DNA of 64,000 nucleotides from Linanthus parryae (GCA_023055425.1 JALGPY010000001.1:111767057-111831056), one strand, 5' to 3'; numbered from the stretch's first letter, positions 47,390 through 61,157 are shown. Translations and numbers: made by a program. Notes: a model not told the origin generated them from the sequence alone.

Positions 47390-47656
47390 GTCTAGGTGAA
47401 GGGAGCTCGGCTTAACGGGAAATCGCAGACTCACCTAGTTATCTAGTATTTAAATAATTGAAACACCTAGACATTGTTTCATCTTGTTTAATAGTATGTA
47501 TAATTTCACTTTGGAAGACTTCTGGTTTGTAATAAATAATTATGCGATGTTTGTTTTGTTTACCACTCTATCTCCCCCGCACCCGGGAGCGATCTCGGGC
47601 GCGGGGCGTCGGCATTCCCGCATCTCTCCCCACGGCGAGGCGCGGGGTGTCGCAGG

Positions 47657-47671
47657 TGGTATCAGAGCAGG
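47657..47671 (+). other. Primer binding site, array unit 1
   Basis: TGGTATCAGAGCAGG two bases after the LTR; initiator-Met type. The unit 2 copy is at 56064-56078. Confidence 0.9.
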
Positions 47672-48042
47672 CTATCCAAAAATGAATTAAAACCTGTAGG
47701 GCAATTTAAAATGAATATAGGATAAGAAAATTTAAAATTTGACAAGCCGCTTGGGGTATGGGTAGTATTATTCTTATTGAAGTCTCACCCACCCACGTCC
47801 ATTTCCAATTTGGAATGACGTTTTGAGACTTATGATATCTGAGTTGACTGGTATGGAATATGAGATACCTGTGTTGGTACAGTTTTACATGATCATGTGG
47901 AGGAAGAAATTATACGCTTGATTTATTTGATGTGATATATATGCTATTTGAATAGGATACCATGCATTTCATAAAATAAATTCTTTTAAATATTAATCCC
48001 TGATAAAATAAGCAATAATAAAATAGGTGATAGTGTAGGAGT

Positions 48043-51000
48043 ATGACTGATAGGCCACTGCGATACTACACCAGGAGAGTTAGCCAAGAACAAATGGCAG
48101 CTGCAGGAAATAACCAACCGACGGTGGAACAACTAGCTGCACAGATGGCCCAGATGACGCAAATCATGGACCGAGTGGTTAGTAATGAAGAGCGTGGAAG
48201 GCAAAGCTATGCCAAGCAGATAGCTGATCTGAATCCTCGCCAATTCAATGGGAAGGAAGATCCCGTTGAATTGGAGAACTGGATCAGACATTTCGAGAAG
48301 CTGCTTAGGGTTGTGCATTGCCCTGATGATGAGAAGTTTAACTGCGCCATCATCCATCTGTCACATGACGCAGATGATTGGTGGACCACCTCTCAAGAAG
48401 TCTTGTTGGCTCGACCCAATTTCAACTGGGAAGCCTTTAAGACTGCTCTTAGGACTCGGTTCTACCCAGCACATGTCAAGAGACTGAAGTGCAATGAGTT
48501 CAACAATCTGAAGCAAGGGAACGGCTCAGTTACGGACTACTTCAAAAAGTTCGTGGAGCTACTGAGGTTTGCAGGCCACACTGTACCCGATGAGGATGAT
48601 AAGATCAACAAGTTCATTTCGGGACTACACCTCCAGTTGCAGAAGGTCATGCGTAGCAGGACTTATGACACTTTGCATGAGTATTATGATCGAGCAGCTG
48701 ATATGTGGCAAGTCCAGGAAGTGCAAGATGAGTTTCGCGGGAAACGCAAGGCAGTTGAAGCAGGAGGTAGCAGCAGTAACAAGAAGTTGAAGCCAAAAAA
48801 TGGAGGAAACCATCAGAATCAGCAGTGGCAAGTAGCTCAGCCAGTCCGCCGCTACATCTGCAAGCGATGTCAGCAAAACCACCCAGGAAGAGACTGCATG
48901 GGGAACTTGGTCATCTGCCACAACTGTAGCAGGAAAGGACATCGTGCTTATGAATGTCAAGCTCGACCAGGCGGAAACCAACAAGTGAACCAAGGAGGGA
49001 ACTATCAGAGGCAACCCCAGAACAACTATCTGGGAAACCGCCAGCAGTACGGAAACCAGCAACCACCAATCCTGCAGATTGGATATGGGAACAGGAACCC
49101 TGGAAACCACAATAACCAGGGAGATGGCTATGGAAGGCAGCCAAACTACAACCAGGGGAATGCAGGACAGCATGGAGCTCAGAACCGCAACAACAATGCT
49201 GGTCAGGGAGGTAATGTGAACACTGGAGATGGAGCAGGAGGATCAGGAACCCAGAATGCCAATGTGGGAAGGATAGCTGTCATGACAAAGACTGAGGCTG
49301 AAGCTGCTCACGGAGTTGTCACGGGTACTTTCCTTGCCCATGAGCACCCAGCCTTTATATTATTTTATTCTGGCGCATCATACTCATTCATATCATCATC
49401 ATTTGATGAGAAATTGAGTTTGAATAAGTCTGCTAGAAAATCTATCCCAGTAGCAACACCCACTGGCCACATAGCAGTTTGTGACACTATATTCGAAGGA
49501 GTAGAAGTCAAAATTCTAGCCTATACCTTGCCTGGAGATTTGATTAAGTTCGATCTCAAAGGCATAGACGTCATCCTAGGGATGGATTGGCTTAGCAAGT
49601 ATCGAGCCGTCATTGATTGTTATGATCAGAAGGTTCGGCTAAGAGGACCCAACGGTGAGAAGATTTCTTATCGTGGAATCAAGAAGGAGCCCTGTATTAG
49701 ACTAGTGTCAGCAATGACCATAGTCAACCAAGTACGGAAAGGAAACTCCGCCTACTTGTGCTACATCCAAGATGTGTCCAAGAAGGAGAATGTGTTGGAA
49801 GAGATACCTGTCGTGAAGGAATTTCCCGACGTATTTCCAGACGAGATTCCAGGAATGCCACCCAAGAGAGAAGTGGAGTTTACTCTGGACTTAGCACCCG
49901 GAACCGCGCCGATCTCGAAAGCACCGTATCGGATGGCACCAGCTGAACTGAAGGAACTGAAGGATCAATTGCAAGAACTTCTACAGAAGGGATACATAAG
50001 GCCAAGTGTTTCACCTTGGGGAGCACCAGTGCTTTTCGTGAAGAAGAAAGATGGATGCTTAAGGCTATGCATTGACTACCGTGAGTTGAACAATGCAACC
50101 ATCAAGAATAAGTACCCTCTACCCCGGATTGACGACTTGTTCGATCAGCTACAACGGGCTAGTGTCTTTTCGAAGATTGACTTGAGGTCAGGGTACCATC
50201 AACTTCGGGTAGCCGAGAAGGATATCCCGAAGACAGCCTTTAGAACGAGGTATGGCCATTATGAGTTCACAGTAATGCCTTGCGGTTTAACCAACGCACC
50301 TGCAGTGTTTATGGACCTGATGAACCGAGTAATGAGGCCATTCCTAGACCGTTTTGTAGTCGTCTTTATTGATGACATCCTTGTGTACTCAAAGGACGAG
50401 GAGAAGCACGAGGAACATCTCAGAGAAGTGTTGCAGACTCTGAGACAAGAACGGTTGTATGCTAAGCTGTCCAAATGTGATTTTTGGCTGGATCGTGTTC
50501 CATTTCTGGGTCACATCATCTCGAAAGAGGGAATATCAGTGGATCCCGGAAAGATTTCAGCGGTCAAAGATTGGCCCACGCCGAAGAACGTGTCCGAGAT
50601 AAGAAGTTTCCTTGGCTTAGCAGGTTACTACAGGCGTTTCGTGAAGGATTTCTCCAAGATTGCCAGACCACTGACTGCGCTGACGAAGAAGACTGTGAAG
50701 TATCACTGGGACGAAAAATGTGAAGAAGCATTTCAGACCCTGACGGAGAAGCTAACTACAGCGCCAGTATTAGCTCTACCAAACTACTCTGGCGAGTTTG
50801 AAGTGTACAGCGACGCATCGAAGAAAGGGCTAGGATGTGTACTTATGCAGGATAGAAGGGTGATTGCCTATGCTTCAAGGCAGCTGAAACCCCACGAGGA
50901 AAACTACGCTACACACGACTTGGAGTTAGCAGCAATAGTTTTCGCGCTGAAGATATGGAGACACCACTTATATGGAGCCGTTTGCAAGCTTTACACTGAT

Positions 51001-52716
51001 CACCGTAGTCTAAAGTACATCTTCACGCAGAAGAAGCTGAACAACAGGCAACGAAGATGGCTTGAAATCATCAAAGACTACGACTTGCGCATCCAGTACC
51101 ACGAAGGGAAATCAAACGTAGTCGCTGACGCATTGAGCCGAAAAGCGAACCATGCCTTGAACGCGATGATAGTTTTGCCAGAATGGCTATGCCATGAATT
51201 CAGGAAGCTCGAGATCGAAGTAGTGGATCAAGGAGGAGTGCAGAACCTGCTCAGCAGTATGACCGCCGTACCAGACTTCCTTGAGGAAATAAGGAGTAAC
51301 CAAGCTGGAGACGTGAAGCTAGAAAGGATCCGGAAGAAAATCGCTGAAGGGAAAGCCAACGAATTCAAGATTCACGAGGATGGAAGCATTCGCTACAAAG
51401 GACGATGGTGTGTACCACAGAAGTGTGTAAAAACTAAGGAAAGATTGATGCGTGAAGCTCACAACACACCTTACTCAGTACACCCTGGAGGCGACAAGCT
51501 CTACAAAGACTTGAAGAAGATGTTTTGGTGGCCTAACATGAAGAAGGAGGTTGCAGAATTCGTAGCCCGATGTTTGACGTGTCAGAAGGTAAAGTTCGAA
51601 CACAAGAGGATGGGAGGCTTAGTTCAGCCATTAGACGTACCAGTTTGGAAGTGGGATTCTATCTCGATGGATTTCGTGACCGCTTTGCCGACATCAAAGA
51701 ATGGACTCAACCAGATATGGGTAGTAGTAGATCGACTGACCAAGACAGCTAGGTTCATTCCGATGAAGGACACTTGGAACATGGAGCAAAGAGCAGACGC
51801 GTATGTCAAAAACATAGTGAGATATCATGGGGTTCCAAGTTCGATAATTTCTGATAGGGAACCTAACTTCCTCTCTCATTTTTGGCGAGCTCTTCAGGAA
51901 GCATTGGGAACCCAGCTAAGGTTCAGTACAGCGTTTCACCCAGCTACAGACGGACAAACAGAAAGGACAATTCAGACATTGGAGGACATGCTAAGAGCTT
52001 GTGTCATGGACTTCCAAGGCTCATGGGTTGACAAACTACCTTTGATAGAGTTCTCCTACAACAACAGTTATAACGCCAGCATTGGCATGGCACCGTATGA
52101 AGCTTTGTACGGAATAAAGTGCCGATCGCCACTGTGTTGGAACGACATCAGCGAGACGATAGTAATTGGCCCACAAGTTATCGAGGATATGACGGATCAA
52201 GTACGACTCATCCAACAAAGAATGAAGGCAGCTCAGGACAGGCAGAAGTCTTATGCATATCAGAAAATAAGGCCATTGGAGTTCCAAATTGGAGAAAAGG
52301 AATTTCTCAAGGTTTCACCTACCAAGGGAGTAACAAGATTCAATCAGAAAGGGAAGTTGAGCCCAAAGTTTATCGGACCATATGACATCTTGGAGAGAAT
52401 TGGGAAAGTTGCTTATCAACTAGACTTACCTTCTAACTTGGGACGAGTACACAATGTCTTTCATGTCTCACAACTGAAGAAGTACGTTCCAGACCCATCT
52501 CATGTGCTAGACCCTGAACCAGTCGAGTTAGACCCGTCTCTTACATACGAGGAACACCCTGTCAAGATTCTGGACACTAAGACAAGAGACACGCGTACCA
52601 AGAGCGTTAAGCTGGTGAAAGTTTTATGGACGAACCATCAGACGGAAGAGGCTACTTGGGAAGCGGAAGATGATATGAGAAAGAAGTATCCCCACCTATT
52701 TAATGAGGTAAATTGA
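48043..52716 (+). CDS. Tekay gag-pol polyprotein, array unit 1 (1557 aa)
   Basis: One uninterrupted frame. Gag spans about residues 1-260 ([39 protein letters not shown]). Two CCHC-type zinc knuckles start at Cys273 ([13 protein letters not shown], with shortened spacing) and Cys292 ([14 protein letters not shown]). The protease has FYSGAS with Tyr442 in place of the catalytic Asp. Reverse transcriptase follows, with FIDD and catalytic Asp777/Asp778, then RNase H (YSDASKKG, Asp924). Integrase has its HHCC start near His1140 and Asp1210, Asp1271 and Glu1307 in D-60-D-35-E spacing. The C-terminal chromodomain ends [19 protein letters not shown]. All catalytic sites except the protease look intact. 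As a plant chromovirus it would copy its RNA in cytoplasmic particles and integrate in chromatin; with a dead protease it would need help from another copy. Confidence 0.97.
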   Translation: MTDRPLRYYTRRVSQEQMAAAGNNQPTVEQLAAQMAQMTQIMDRVVSNEERGRQSYAKQIADLNPRQFNGKEDPVELENWIRHFEKLLRVVHCPDDEKFNCAIIHLSHDADDWWTTSQEVLLARPNFNWEAFKTALRTRFYPAHVKRLKCNEFNNLKQGNGSVTDYFKKFVELLRFAGHTVPDEDDKINKFISGLHLQLQKVMRSRTYDTLHEYYDRAADMWQVQEVQDEFRGKRKAVEAGGSSSNKKLKPKNGGNHQNQQWQVAQPVRRYICKRCQQNHPGRDCMGNLVICHNCSRKGHRAYECQARPGGNQQVNQGGNYQRQPQNNYLGNRQQYGNQQPPILQIGYGNRNPGNHNNQGDGYGRQPNYNQGNAGQHGAQNRNNNAGQGGNVNTGDGAGGSGTQNANVGRIAVMTKTEAEAAHGVVTGTFLAHEHPAFILFYSGASYSFISSSFDEKLSLNKSARKSIPVATPTGHIAVCDTIFEGVEVKILAYTLPGDLIKFDLKGIDVILGMDWLSKYRAVIDCYDQKVRLRGPNGEKISYRGIKKEPCIRLVSAMTIVNQVRKGNSAYLCYIQDVSKKENVLEEIPVVKEFPDVFPDEIPGMPPKREVEFTLDLAPGTAPISKAPYRMAPAELKELKDQLQELLQKGYIRPSVSPWGAPVLFVKKKDGCLRLCIDYRELNNATIKNKYPLPRIDDLFDQLQRASVFSKIDLRSGYHQLRVAEKDIPKTAFRTRYGHYEFTVMPCGLTNAPAVFMDLMNRVMRPFLDRFVVVFIDDILVYSKDEEKHEEHLREVLQTLRQERLYAKLSKCDFWLDRVPFLGHIISKEGISVDPGKISAVKDWPTPKNVSEIRSFLGLAGYYRRFVKDFSKIARPLTALTKKTVKYHWDEKCEEAFQTLTEKLTTAPVLALPNYSGEFEVYSDASKKGLGCVLMQDRRVIAYASRQLKPHEENYATHDLELAAIVFALKIWRHHLYGAVCKLYTDHRSLKYIFTQKKLNNRQRRWLEIIKDYDLRIQYHEGKSNVVADALSRKANHALNAMIVLPEWLCHEFRKLEIEVVDQGGVQNLLSSMTAVPDFLEEIRSNQAGDVKLERIRKKIAEGKANEFKIHEDGSIRYKGRWCVPQKCVKTKERLMREAHNTPYSVHPGGDKLYKDLKKMFWWPNMKKEVAEFVARCLTCQKVKFEHKRMGGLVQPLDVPVWKWDSISMDFVTALPTSKNGLNQIWVVVDRLTKTARFIPMKDTWNMEQRADAYVKNIVRYHGVPSSIISDREPNFLSHFWRALQEALGTQLRFSTAFHPATDGQTERTIQTLEDMLRACVMDFQGSWVDKLPLIEFSYNNSYNASIGMAPYEALYGIKCRSPLCWNDISETIVIGPQVIEDMTDQVRLIQQRMKAAQDRQKSYAYQKIRPLEFQIGEKEFLKVSPTKGVTRFNQKGKLSPKFIGPYDILERIGKVAYQLDLPSNLGRVHNVFHVSQLKKYVPDPSHVLDPEPVELDPSLTYEEHPVKILDTKTRDTRTKSVKLVKVLWTNHQTEEATWEAEDDMRKKYPHLFNEVN

Positions 52717-52737
52717 GTTCCGGGGACGTCACTACCT

Positions 52738-52750
52738 AAGGAGGGGAGGA
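52738..52750 (+). other. Polypurine tract of array unit 1
   Basis: AAGGAGGGGAGGA lies directly before TGTAACC of LTR 2, the expected plus-strand primer position. The unit 2 copy is at 61145-61157. Confidence 0.85.
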
Positions 52751-54048
52751 TGTAACCTTTCGCTTTCGTACCCTTACGTTTCTAAGATAAAATAAATCTT
52801 GGTACTTCATATTAACCCTAGTACATTTCGTGACCTAATTTGTGCATCATTATATAGATACATATACTTGCATTTCATAGAGACGATATGATTTTTGAGT
52901 ATGAGTGGATTTAGCTTCGAGGACGAAGCTTTTCTTTAAGGGGGGAAGGATGTAATACCCCGTCTATTTGTGAAGGGTAAATTGGGTAATTGCGAAATAT
53001 AAAATTTAAATTTTATTACAAGTGGTGAGTTGAATTAATTTTTGGGTTCAAAATATAGTCGTAAAGTTCGTATAATGATTTTATAGAAAACGGTATTTTT
53101 ATTGTGTATTTATTTAGCATTTTATGTGATTTGTGTGAATATATCCAAGTGTGTACCCAACCCACTAGATGACACACCCATTTGGTACTCCCTGAACATT
53201 CTAGCAAAGCTAACTAGTAGACAAAAAAAAAGGGTTGGGGCGGTGGAGGAAATACACCTCTCCAAGCATCAAGTTTATTATTTAATACCTCTCTTTCTTC
53301 ATTTGTTTTTCACACCAGACCAAACAAAGTCTCTCTTCTCTCTCACTCATCAACCCACGGCAAACACACCACCATCACCACCTCACCATCATCACCACCA
53401 CCCGAACCACAGCAGCCACCTTCTCTCTTCCCTCTCTTCTCCCTCTCTGCCTCTCTGCTAACCACCACCACCAGCAGCAGCTGCTCCCGCCAACGCCACC
53501 AGCCACCACTCCGGCGACCCACCCGACGGGAGAGCCACCTCCCACCTCAACCTTTCTCTCCTTCACTCTGTTAAACACCTGAAACCCTCTTCTCTCCCTC
53601 TCTGCTACACCGTACCAGCAGTAGCAGCAGCAGCAGCTGCCGAGAAGGCCGCCTGACAACTCCGGCGAACCAACCCGACGGCGAAAACGCCGCCACCCGC
53701 CTCTGCCTCTCTCACTCCCTCACTGATTTGATCTCCTCAAGCCCTCACCCTCTCTGTTTCTTTGCAAAGAGGAGCTTTTGCAGCAGCAAATCACTGCAGT
53801 GCACCAGAACCACCACCATCGCCGTCGGTCACCATATTTTCCTTCGAGAAGCTCACCCGAGCTAACCGGAGCGACGCATTCACTCCCGTTTGAACCAAAA
53901 TACTCCTGGAGGTCCGAGGAGTACTTTGGAAACATCAAACAGAGCCTAGGACGTTCGATTCATCGCCGGTGTTCATCACCGCCGACCGCCACCTCCGGAG
54001 ACGTAACCCGCTCCGTTTCTTGACCATTTCTCGCAATTTTTCACGTAG

Positions 54049-55080
54049 GTGAGTCCTAAATCACTCCCTGGTTCATTTCTAATCATCAAAATCACATCTT
54101 GTTAGCTCTAAATCGAATCGGGTATGTTGGGTTGAAGATGTGTGCTTGTGTTCATACAAGGGGGTAGTTTATGTAATTTCTAAAAAGTGGAGGGCAAGAT
54201 GTTAACTGCATGTTTAGTTTCTCAAAGATTGCGGGTGATGTGTGTATATTATCAAACTACATATTTTTATAAACTTTAAAGTGTTATTTTTGGATTAATG
54301 ATATAAGCTAATGTTTATATATATTATTTTGACTATATAAAAGTAAATAAGTTGTTAAAATTACATAGAGTTATATTTATATGAAATATTGTTGTTTTGA
54401 TGAGCAAGATAAAAATTTACACTTTGGTTTAATTATATAATTTCGGTTTATTTAACTAAATAGTTTTAATTGCTTGTAAATTGTTATTTTGAGTAAAATA
54501 GATTATTTTGTTAATATTGATAAAAATAAATATGTTGAAAGTTAGTTTGTGAAATAAATATAAAGTAGACTTTTTAAATAAAAATCCATATTACTATTAT
54601 TTGATATTACTTGAATATTTTTCATAGATATTAGAAATTATTTATTTAACATAAGTTTATAATTATATATGACTTGTTTTATTGAAATAAGCATTTTTGT
54701 AAATTTTATTTGAGTATTTAATTATTATATAGTGTATGTATTTTCTCATAAATAAATAGCTATAATTGAATTAGCTTGAATTAACTTTTATAGTCACTTA
54801 TGAATAAATAGTTTGTTTATTAGATTATTATTTTCTATACAATAAAGAGATTTTATAAGCTTAATATTGGATTTATCTTTCAATAACTTTACAATTTTGT
54901 ATTTTATATAAGTTATAATATTTTTATGAGGAAAATATAAGTGTTAATTTAAATAATTGTTTTATGCTATTAATTAATGGGGTTAAGGGGGATAATTTCA
55001 AATGACAAATTAGGAGATATAGCATTTTCGCATACTTGCATAATTAGACTTGTAATTAATTTAGGAATTATAAATTGTAG
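54049..55080 (+). other. Predicted leader intron 1 in LTR 2
   Basis: Same GTGAGTCC donor and TTGTAG acceptor as in LTR 1; the exon base pair before the donor reads CACGTAG instead of CGCGTAG. Confidence 0.55.
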
Positions 55081-55150
55081 GTGACGAATTCGTAGACGAG
55101 GGCTACGTGTATCTGTAGGAGCTATCGTGATATTTGTCGTGCTACTTGAG

Positions 55151-55796
55151 GTGAGTAAATATGCCTAACCTAGTGTGCCCGTCCTCCTTTCGTGTCCAAT
55201 TATTTTCATGATTTTTACGTCTCAAATGTGATTTGTGATTTAAATGCTTAACTTGATATTTCAATTACTTGTTTGTTAATTCTTTTGGAAATTGTCACAT
55301 GAGATTAATAATACGTAATAACGTACAGTGATAACAGTTGTGCGGCGGAACCCTATTCAAATTCTTCTATATATTGTGATTATTATATTCGGCTCGGTTG
55401 CCATTGCCCCGAGTCGCACCATGTACTCACCCTTCTGGCCGCTAGAGTCTTAAGGGGGTGTCGACACTTAAGGTCTTGGTTGCATGCGAGATGGTTGGTT
55501 CTATATTTTTGGATTGGTTTGTTCCCCGCTACAACTAAATAAATGTGGATTTTTTCATATGGATGATGGATGGACTTGGTTGATTTTGGAAAATATGGAA
55601 ATGGATTGAGAATATTAAATGATGAGTTGGATAATTTATATTGGTCATTTGAAATAATATGTTGTTTACTTACTCTTTATTCCTCTTTTATTTAAAATAA
55701 AATATGCCTCTTTCCGATTTACATGTTGGGGTGTTTACTTGCTCAGCGTTTGTGCTGACTTTGGAAAAACTGCGGTCTTGTTTCTTTCCCCCGCAG
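55151..55796 (+). other. Predicted leader intron 2 in LTR 2
   Basis: Donor GAG-GTGAGTAAAT and acceptor CCCCCGCAG as in LTR 1. Confidence 0.55.
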
Positions 55797-56449
55797 GTCT
55801 AGGTGAAGGGAGCTCGGCTTAACGGGAAATCGCAGACTCACCTAGTTATCTAGTATTTAAATAATTGAAACACCTAGACATTGTTTCATCTTGTTTAATA
55901 GTATGTATAATTTCACTTTGGAAGACTTCTGGTTTGTAATAAATAATTATGCGATGTTTGTTTTGTTTACCACTCTATCTCCCCCGCACCCGGGAGCGAT
56001 CTCGGGCGCGGGGCGTCGGCATTCCCGCATCTCTCCCCACGGCGAGGCGCGGGGTGTCGCAGGTGGTATCAGAGCAGGCTATCCAAAAATGAATTAAAAC
56101 CTGTAGGGCAATTTAAAATGAATATAGGATAAGAAAATTTAAAATTTGACAAGCCGCTTGGGGTATGGGTAGTATTATTCTTATTGAAGTCTCACCCACC
56201 CACGTCCATTTCCAATTTGGAATGACGTTTTGAGACTTATGATATCTGAGTTGACTGGTATGGAATATGAGATACCTGTGTTGGTACAGTTTTACATGAT
56301 CATGTGGAGGAAGAAATTATACGCTTGATTTATTTGATGTGATATATGTGCTATTTGAATAGGATACCATGCATTTCATAAAATAAATTCTTTTAAATAT
56401 TAATCCCTGATAAAATAAGCAATAATAAAATAGGTGATAGTGTAGGAGT

Positions 56450-59400
56450 ATGACTGATAGGCCACTGCGATACTACACCAGGAGAGTTAGCCAAGAACAA
56501 ATGGCAGCTGCAGGAAATAACCAACCGACGGTGGAACAACTAGCTGCACAGATGGCCCAGATGACGCAAATCATGGACCGAGTGGTTAGTAATGAAGAGC
56601 GTGGAAGGCAAAGCTATGCCAAGCAGATAGCTGATCTGAATCCTCGCCAATTCAATGGGAAGGAAGATCCCGTTGAATTGGAGAACTGGATCAGACATTT
56701 CGAGAAGCTGCTTAGGGTTGTGCATTGCCCTGATGATGAGAAGTTTAACTGCGCCATCATCCATCTGTCACATGACGCAGATGATTGGTGGACCACCTCT
56801 CAAGAAGTCTTGTTGGCTCGACCCAATTTCAACTGGGAAGCCTTTAAGACTGCTCTTAGGACTCGGTTCTACCCAGCACATGTCAAGAGACTGAAGTGCA
56901 ATGAGTTCAACAATCTGAAGCAAGGGAACGGCTCAGTTACGGACTACTTCAAAAAGTTCGTGGAGCTACTGAGGTTTGCAGGCCACACTGTACCCGATGA
57001 GGATGATAAGATCAACAAGTTCATTTCGGGACTACACCTCCAGTTGCAGAAGGTCATGCGTAGCAGGACTTATGACACTTTGCATGAGTATTATGATCGA
57101 GCAGCTGATATGTGGCAAGTCCAGGAAGTGCAAGATGAGTTTCGCGGGAAACGCAAGGCAGTTGAAGCAGGAGGTAGCAGCAGTAACAAGAAGTTGAAGC
57201 CAAAAAATGGAGGAAACCATCAGAATCAGCAGTGGCAAGTAGCTCAGCCAGTCCGCCGCTACATCTGCAAGCGATGTCAGCAAAACCACCCAGGAAGAGA
57301 CTGCATGGGGAACTTGGTCATCTGCCACAACTGTAGCAGGAAAGGACATCGTGCTTATGAATGTCAAGCTCGACCAGGCGGAAACCAACAAGTGAACCAA
57401 GGAGGGAACTATCAGAGGCAACCCCAGAACAACTATCTGGGAAACCGCCAGCAGTACGGAAACCAGCAACCACCAATCCTGCAGATTGGATATGGGAACA
57501 GGAACCCTGGAAACCACAATAACCAGGGAGATGGCTATGGAAGGCAGCCAAACTACAACCAGGGGAATGCAGGACAGCATGGAGCTCAGAACCGCAACAA
57601 CAATGCTGGTCAGGGAGGTAATGTGAACACTGGAGATGGAGCAGGAGGATCAGGAACCCAGAATGCCAATGTGGGAAGGATAGCTGTCATGACAAAGACT
57701 GAGGCTGAAGCTGCTCACGGAGTTGTCACGGGTACTTTCCTTGCCCATGAGCACCCAGCCTTTATATTATTTTATTCTGGCGCATCATACTCATTCATAT
57801 CATCATCATTTGATGAGAAATTGAGTTTGAATAAGTCTGCTAGAAAATCTATCCCAGTAGCAACACCCACTGGCCACATAGCAGTTTGTGACACTATATT
57901 CGAAGGAGTAGAAGTCAAAATTCTAGCCTATACCTTGCCTGGAGATTTGATTAAGTTCGATCTCAAAGGCATAGACGTCATCCTAGGGATGGATTGGCTT
58001 AGCAAGTATCGAGCCGTCATTGATTGTTATGATCAGAAGGTTCGGCTAAGAGGACCCAACGGTGAGAAGATTTCTTATCGTGGAATCAAGAAGGAGCCCT
58101 GTATTAGACTAGTGTCAGCAATGACCATAGTCAACCAAGTACGGAAAGGAAACTCCGCCTACTTGTGCTACATCCAAGATGTGTCCAAGAAGGAGAATGT
58201 GTTGGAAGAGATACCTGTCGTGAAGGAATTTCCCGACGTATTTCCAGACGAGATTCCAGGAATGCCACCCAAGAGAGAAGTGGAGTTTACTCTGGACTTA
58301 GCACCCGGAACCGCGCCGATCTCGAAAGCACCGTATCGGATGGCACCAGCTGAACTGAAGGAACTGAAGGATCAATTGCAAGAACTTCTACAGAAGGGAT
58401 ACATAAGGCCAAGTGTTTCACCTTGGGGAGCACCAGTGCTTTTCGTGAAGAAGAAAGATGGATGCTTAAGGCTATGCATTGACTACCGTGAGTTGAACAA
58501 TGCAACCATCAAGAATAAGTACCCTCTACCCCGGATTGACGACTTGTTCGATCAGCTACAACGGGCTAGTGTCTTTTCGAAGATTGACTTGAGGTCAGGG
58601 TACCATCAACTTCGGGTAGCCGAGAAGGATATCCCGAAGACAGCCTTTAGAACGAGGTATGGCCATTATGAGTTCACAGTAATGCCTTGCGGTTTAACCA
58701 ACGCACCTGCAGTGTTTATGGACCTGATGAACCGAGTAATGAGGCCATTCCTAGACCGTTTTGTAGTCGTCTTTATTGATGACATCCTTGTGTACTCAAA
58801 GGACGAGGAGAAGCACGAGGAACATCTCAGAGAAGTGTTGCAGACTCTGAGACAAGAACGGTTGTATGCTAAGCTGTCCAAATGTGATTTTTGGCTGGAT
58901 CGTGTTCCATTTCTGGGTCACATCATCTCGAAAGAGGGAATATCAGTGGATCCCGGAAAGATTTCAGCGGTCAAAGATTGGCCCACGCCGAAGAACGTGT
59001 CCGAGATAAGAAGTTTCCTTGGCTTAGCAGGTTACTACAGGCGTTTCGTGAAGGATTTCTCCAAGATTGCCAGACCACTGACTGCGCTGACGAAGAAGAC
59101 TGTGAAGTATCACTGGGACGAAAAATGTGAAGAAGCATTTCAGACCCTGACGGAGAAGCTAACTACAGCGCCAGTATTAGCTCTACCAAACTACTCTGGC
59201 GAGTTTGAAGTGTACAGCGACGCATCGAAGAAAGGGCTAGGATGTGTACTTATGCAGGATAGAAGGGTGATTGCCTATGCTTCAAGGCAGCTGAAACCCC
59301 ACGAGGAAAACTACGCTACACACGACTTGGAGTTAGCAGCAATAGTTTTCGCGCTGAAGATATGGAGACACCACTTATATGGAGCCGTTTGCAAGCTTTA

Positions 59401-61123
59401 CACTGATCACCGTAGTCTAAAGTACATCTTCACGCAGAAGAAGCTGAACAACAGGCAACGAAGATGGCTTGAAATCATCAAAGACTACGACTTGCGCATC
59501 CAGTACCACGAAGGGAAATCAAACGTAGTCGCTGACGCATTGAGCCGAAAAGCGAACCATGCCTTGAACGCGATGATAGTTTTGCCAGAATGGCTATGCC
59601 ATGAATTCAGGAAGCTCGAGATCGAAGTAGTGGATCAAGGAGGAGTGCAGAACCTGCTCAGCAGTATGACCGCCGTACCAGACTTCCTTGAGGAAATAAG
59701 GAGTAACCAAGCTGGAGACGTGAAGCTAGAAAGGATCCGGAAGAAAATCGCTGAAGGGAAAGCCAACGAATTCAAGATTCACGAGGATGGAAGCATTCGC
59801 TACAAAGGAAGATGGTGTGTACCACAGAAGTGTGTAAAAACTAAGGAAAGATTGATGCGTGAAGCTCACAACACACCTTACTCAGTACACCCTGGAGGCG
59901 ACAAGCTCTACAAAGACTTGAAGAAGATGTTTTGGTGGCCTAACATGAAGAAGGAGGTAGCAGAATTCGTAGCCCGATGTTTGACGTGTCAGAAGGTAAA
60001 GTTCGAACACAAGAGGATGGGAGGCTTAGTTCAGCCATTAGACGTACCAGTTTGGAAGTGGGATTCTATCTCGATGGATTTCGTGACCGCTTTGCCGACA
60101 TCAAAGAATGGACTCAACCAGATATGGGTAGTAGTAGATCGACTGACCAAGACAGCTAGGTTCATTCCGATGAAGGACACTTGGAACATGGAGCAAAGAG
60201 CAGACGCGTATGTCAAAAACATAGTGAGATATCATGGGGTTCCAAGTTCGATAATTTCTGATAGGGAACCTAACTTCCTCTCTCATTTTTGGCGAGCTCT
60301 TCAGGAAGCATTGGGAACCCAGCTAAGGTTCAGTACAGCGTTTCACCCAGCTACAGACGGACAAACAGAAAGGACAATTCAGACATTGGAGGACATGCTA
60401 AGAGCTTGTGTCATGGACTTCCAAGGCTCATGGGTTGACAAACTACCTTTGATAGAGTTCTCCTACAACAACAGTTATAACGCCAGCATTGGCATGGCAC
60501 CGTATGAAGCTTTGTACGGAAGAAAGTGCCGATCGCCACTGTGTTGGAACGACATCAGCGAGACGATAGTAATTGGCCCACAAGTTATCGAGGATATGAC
60601 GGATCAAGTACGACTCATCCAACAAAGAATGAAGGCAGCTCAGGACAGGCAGAAGTCTTATGCATATCAGAAAATAAGGCCATTGGAGTTCCAAATTGGA
60701 GAAAAGGAATTTCTCAAGGTTTCACCTACCAAGGGAGTAACAAGATTCAATCAGAAAGGGAAGTTGAGCCCAAAGTTTATCGGACCATATGACATCTTGG
60801 AGAGAATTGGGAAAGTTGCTTATCGACTAGACTTACCTTCTAACTTGGGACGAGTACACAATGTCTTTCATGTCTCACAACTGAAGAAGTACGTTCCAGA
60901 CCCATCTCATGTGCTAGACCCTGAACCAGTCGAGTTAGACCCGTCTCTTACATACGAGGAACACCCTGTCAAGATTCTGGACACTAAGACAAGAGACACG
61001 CGTACCAAGAGCGTTAAGCTGGTGAAAGTTTTATGGACGAACCATCAGACGGAAGAGGCTACTTGGGAAGCGGAAGATGATATGAGAAAGAAGTATCCCC
61101 ACCTATTTAATGAGGTAAATTGA
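56450..61123 (+). CDS. Tekay gag-pol polyprotein, array unit 2 (1557 aa)
   Basis: Same length and domain order as unit 1: gag, two zinc knuckles, protease, reverse transcriptase, RNase H, integrase, chromodomain. I see two amino-acid differences from unit 1: Ile to Arg in the integrase (YGIKCRSP against YGRKCRSP) and Gln to Arg near the C-terminus (VAYQLDL against VAYRLDL). The Arg forms look ancestral, since KCRSP is normally preceded by R in this family. The protease again has Tyr442 (codon at 57773) instead of the catalytic Asp, so both copies derive from one already mutated element. Confidence 0.97.
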   Translation: MTDRPLRYYTRRVSQEQMAAAGNNQPTVEQLAAQMAQMTQIMDRVVSNEERGRQSYAKQIADLNPRQFNGKEDPVELENWIRHFEKLLRVVHCPDDEKFNCAIIHLSHDADDWWTTSQEVLLARPNFNWEAFKTALRTRFYPAHVKRLKCNEFNNLKQGNGSVTDYFKKFVELLRFAGHTVPDEDDKINKFISGLHLQLQKVMRSRTYDTLHEYYDRAADMWQVQEVQDEFRGKRKAVEAGGSSSNKKLKPKNGGNHQNQQWQVAQPVRRYICKRCQQNHPGRDCMGNLVICHNCSRKGHRAYECQARPGGNQQVNQGGNYQRQPQNNYLGNRQQYGNQQPPILQIGYGNRNPGNHNNQGDGYGRQPNYNQGNAGQHGAQNRNNNAGQGGNVNTGDGAGGSGTQNANVGRIAVMTKTEAEAAHGVVTGTFLAHEHPAFILFYSGASYSFISSSFDEKLSLNKSARKSIPVATPTGHIAVCDTIFEGVEVKILAYTLPGDLIKFDLKGIDVILGMDWLSKYRAVIDCYDQKVRLRGPNGEKISYRGIKKEPCIRLVSAMTIVNQVRKGNSAYLCYIQDVSKKENVLEEIPVVKEFPDVFPDEIPGMPPKREVEFTLDLAPGTAPISKAPYRMAPAELKELKDQLQELLQKGYIRPSVSPWGAPVLFVKKKDGCLRLCIDYRELNNATIKNKYPLPRIDDLFDQLQRASVFSKIDLRSGYHQLRVAEKDIPKTAFRTRYGHYEFTVMPCGLTNAPAVFMDLMNRVMRPFLDRFVVVFIDDILVYSKDEEKHEEHLREVLQTLRQERLYAKLSKCDFWLDRVPFLGHIISKEGISVDPGKISAVKDWPTPKNVSEIRSFLGLAGYYRRFVKDFSKIARPLTALTKKTVKYHWDEKCEEAFQTLTEKLTTAPVLALPNYSGEFEVYSDASKKGLGCVLMQDRRVIAYASRQLKPHEENYATHDLELAAIVFALKIWRHHLYGAVCKLYTDHRSLKYIFTQKKLNNRQRRWLEIIKDYDLRIQYHEGKSNVVADALSRKANHALNAMIVLPEWLCHEFRKLEIEVVDQGGVQNLLSSMTAVPDFLEEIRSNQAGDVKLERIRKKIAEGKANEFKIHEDGSIRYKGRWCVPQKCVKTKERLMREAHNTPYSVHPGGDKLYKDLKKMFWWPNMKKEVAEFVARCLTCQKVKFEHKRMGGLVQPLDVPVWKWDSISMDFVTALPTSKNGLNQIWVVVDRLTKTARFIPMKDTWNMEQRADAYVKNIVRYHGVPSSIISDREPNFLSHFWRALQEALGTQLRFSTAFHPATDGQTERTIQTLEDMLRACVMDFQGSWVDKLPLIEFSYNNSYNASIGMAPYEALYGRKCRSPLCWNDISETIVIGPQVIEDMTDQVRLIQQRMKAAQDRQKSYAYQKIRPLEFQIGEKEFLKVSPTKGVTRFNQKGKLSPKFIGPYDILERIGKVAYRLDLPSNLGRVHNVFHVSQLKKYVPDPSHVLDPEPVELDPSLTYEEHPVKILDTKTRDTRTKSVKLVKVLWTNHQTEEATWEAEDDMRKKYPHLFNEVN

Positions 61124-61157
61124 GTTCCGGGGACGTCACTACCTAAGGAGGGGAGGA

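Larger units (their letters stand above)
44344..47654 (+). repeat. Array LTR 1 (3311 bp)
   Basis: Starts TGTAACCTTTCGCTT directly at the left edge of homology and ends GGGGTGTCGCA before the primer binding site. The start is set by comparison with 52751, where the same TGTAACC follows the polypurine tract AAGGAGGGGAGGA. A second LTR-like start, TGTAATACCCC, lies at 44544. A TATA-like TTATTTAATA is at 44871-44880, followed by CT- and CCA-rich leader sequence, an AT-rich block, and a CpG-rich 3' end. Confidence 0.9.
52751..56061 (+). repeat. Array LTR 2 (3311 bp, shared)
   Basis: Serves as 3' LTR of unit 1 and 5' LTR of unit 2. Same length as LTR 1. At diagnostic sites it agrees sometimes with LTR 1 and sometimes with LTR 3 (see findings), and it has a few private changes. 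Predicted introns lie at 54049-55080 and 55151-55796. Confidence 0.95.

Noticed and set aside
47657..47671. tRNA-like TGGTATCAGAGC sequence (also 9320, 26266, 56064)
   Set aside because: It is the primer binding site complementary to tRNA, not a tRNA gene; no cloverleaf surrounds it.
47484..47690. 68-codon frame across the LTR 1 end
   Set aside because: It runs over the LTR boundary and the primer binding site, so it is not a gene.
48625..49173. 182-codon antisense frame in gag (also 57032-57580)
   Set aside because: Shadow of the Gly/Asn/Gln-rich gag linker on the other strand.
52951..56061. LTR 2 taken as starting at TGTAATACCCC (52951)
   Set aside because: The region 44344-44543, upstream of the corresponding point in LTR 1, is homologous and begins exactly after the true polypurine tract of the next copy, so the LTR starts at 52751.
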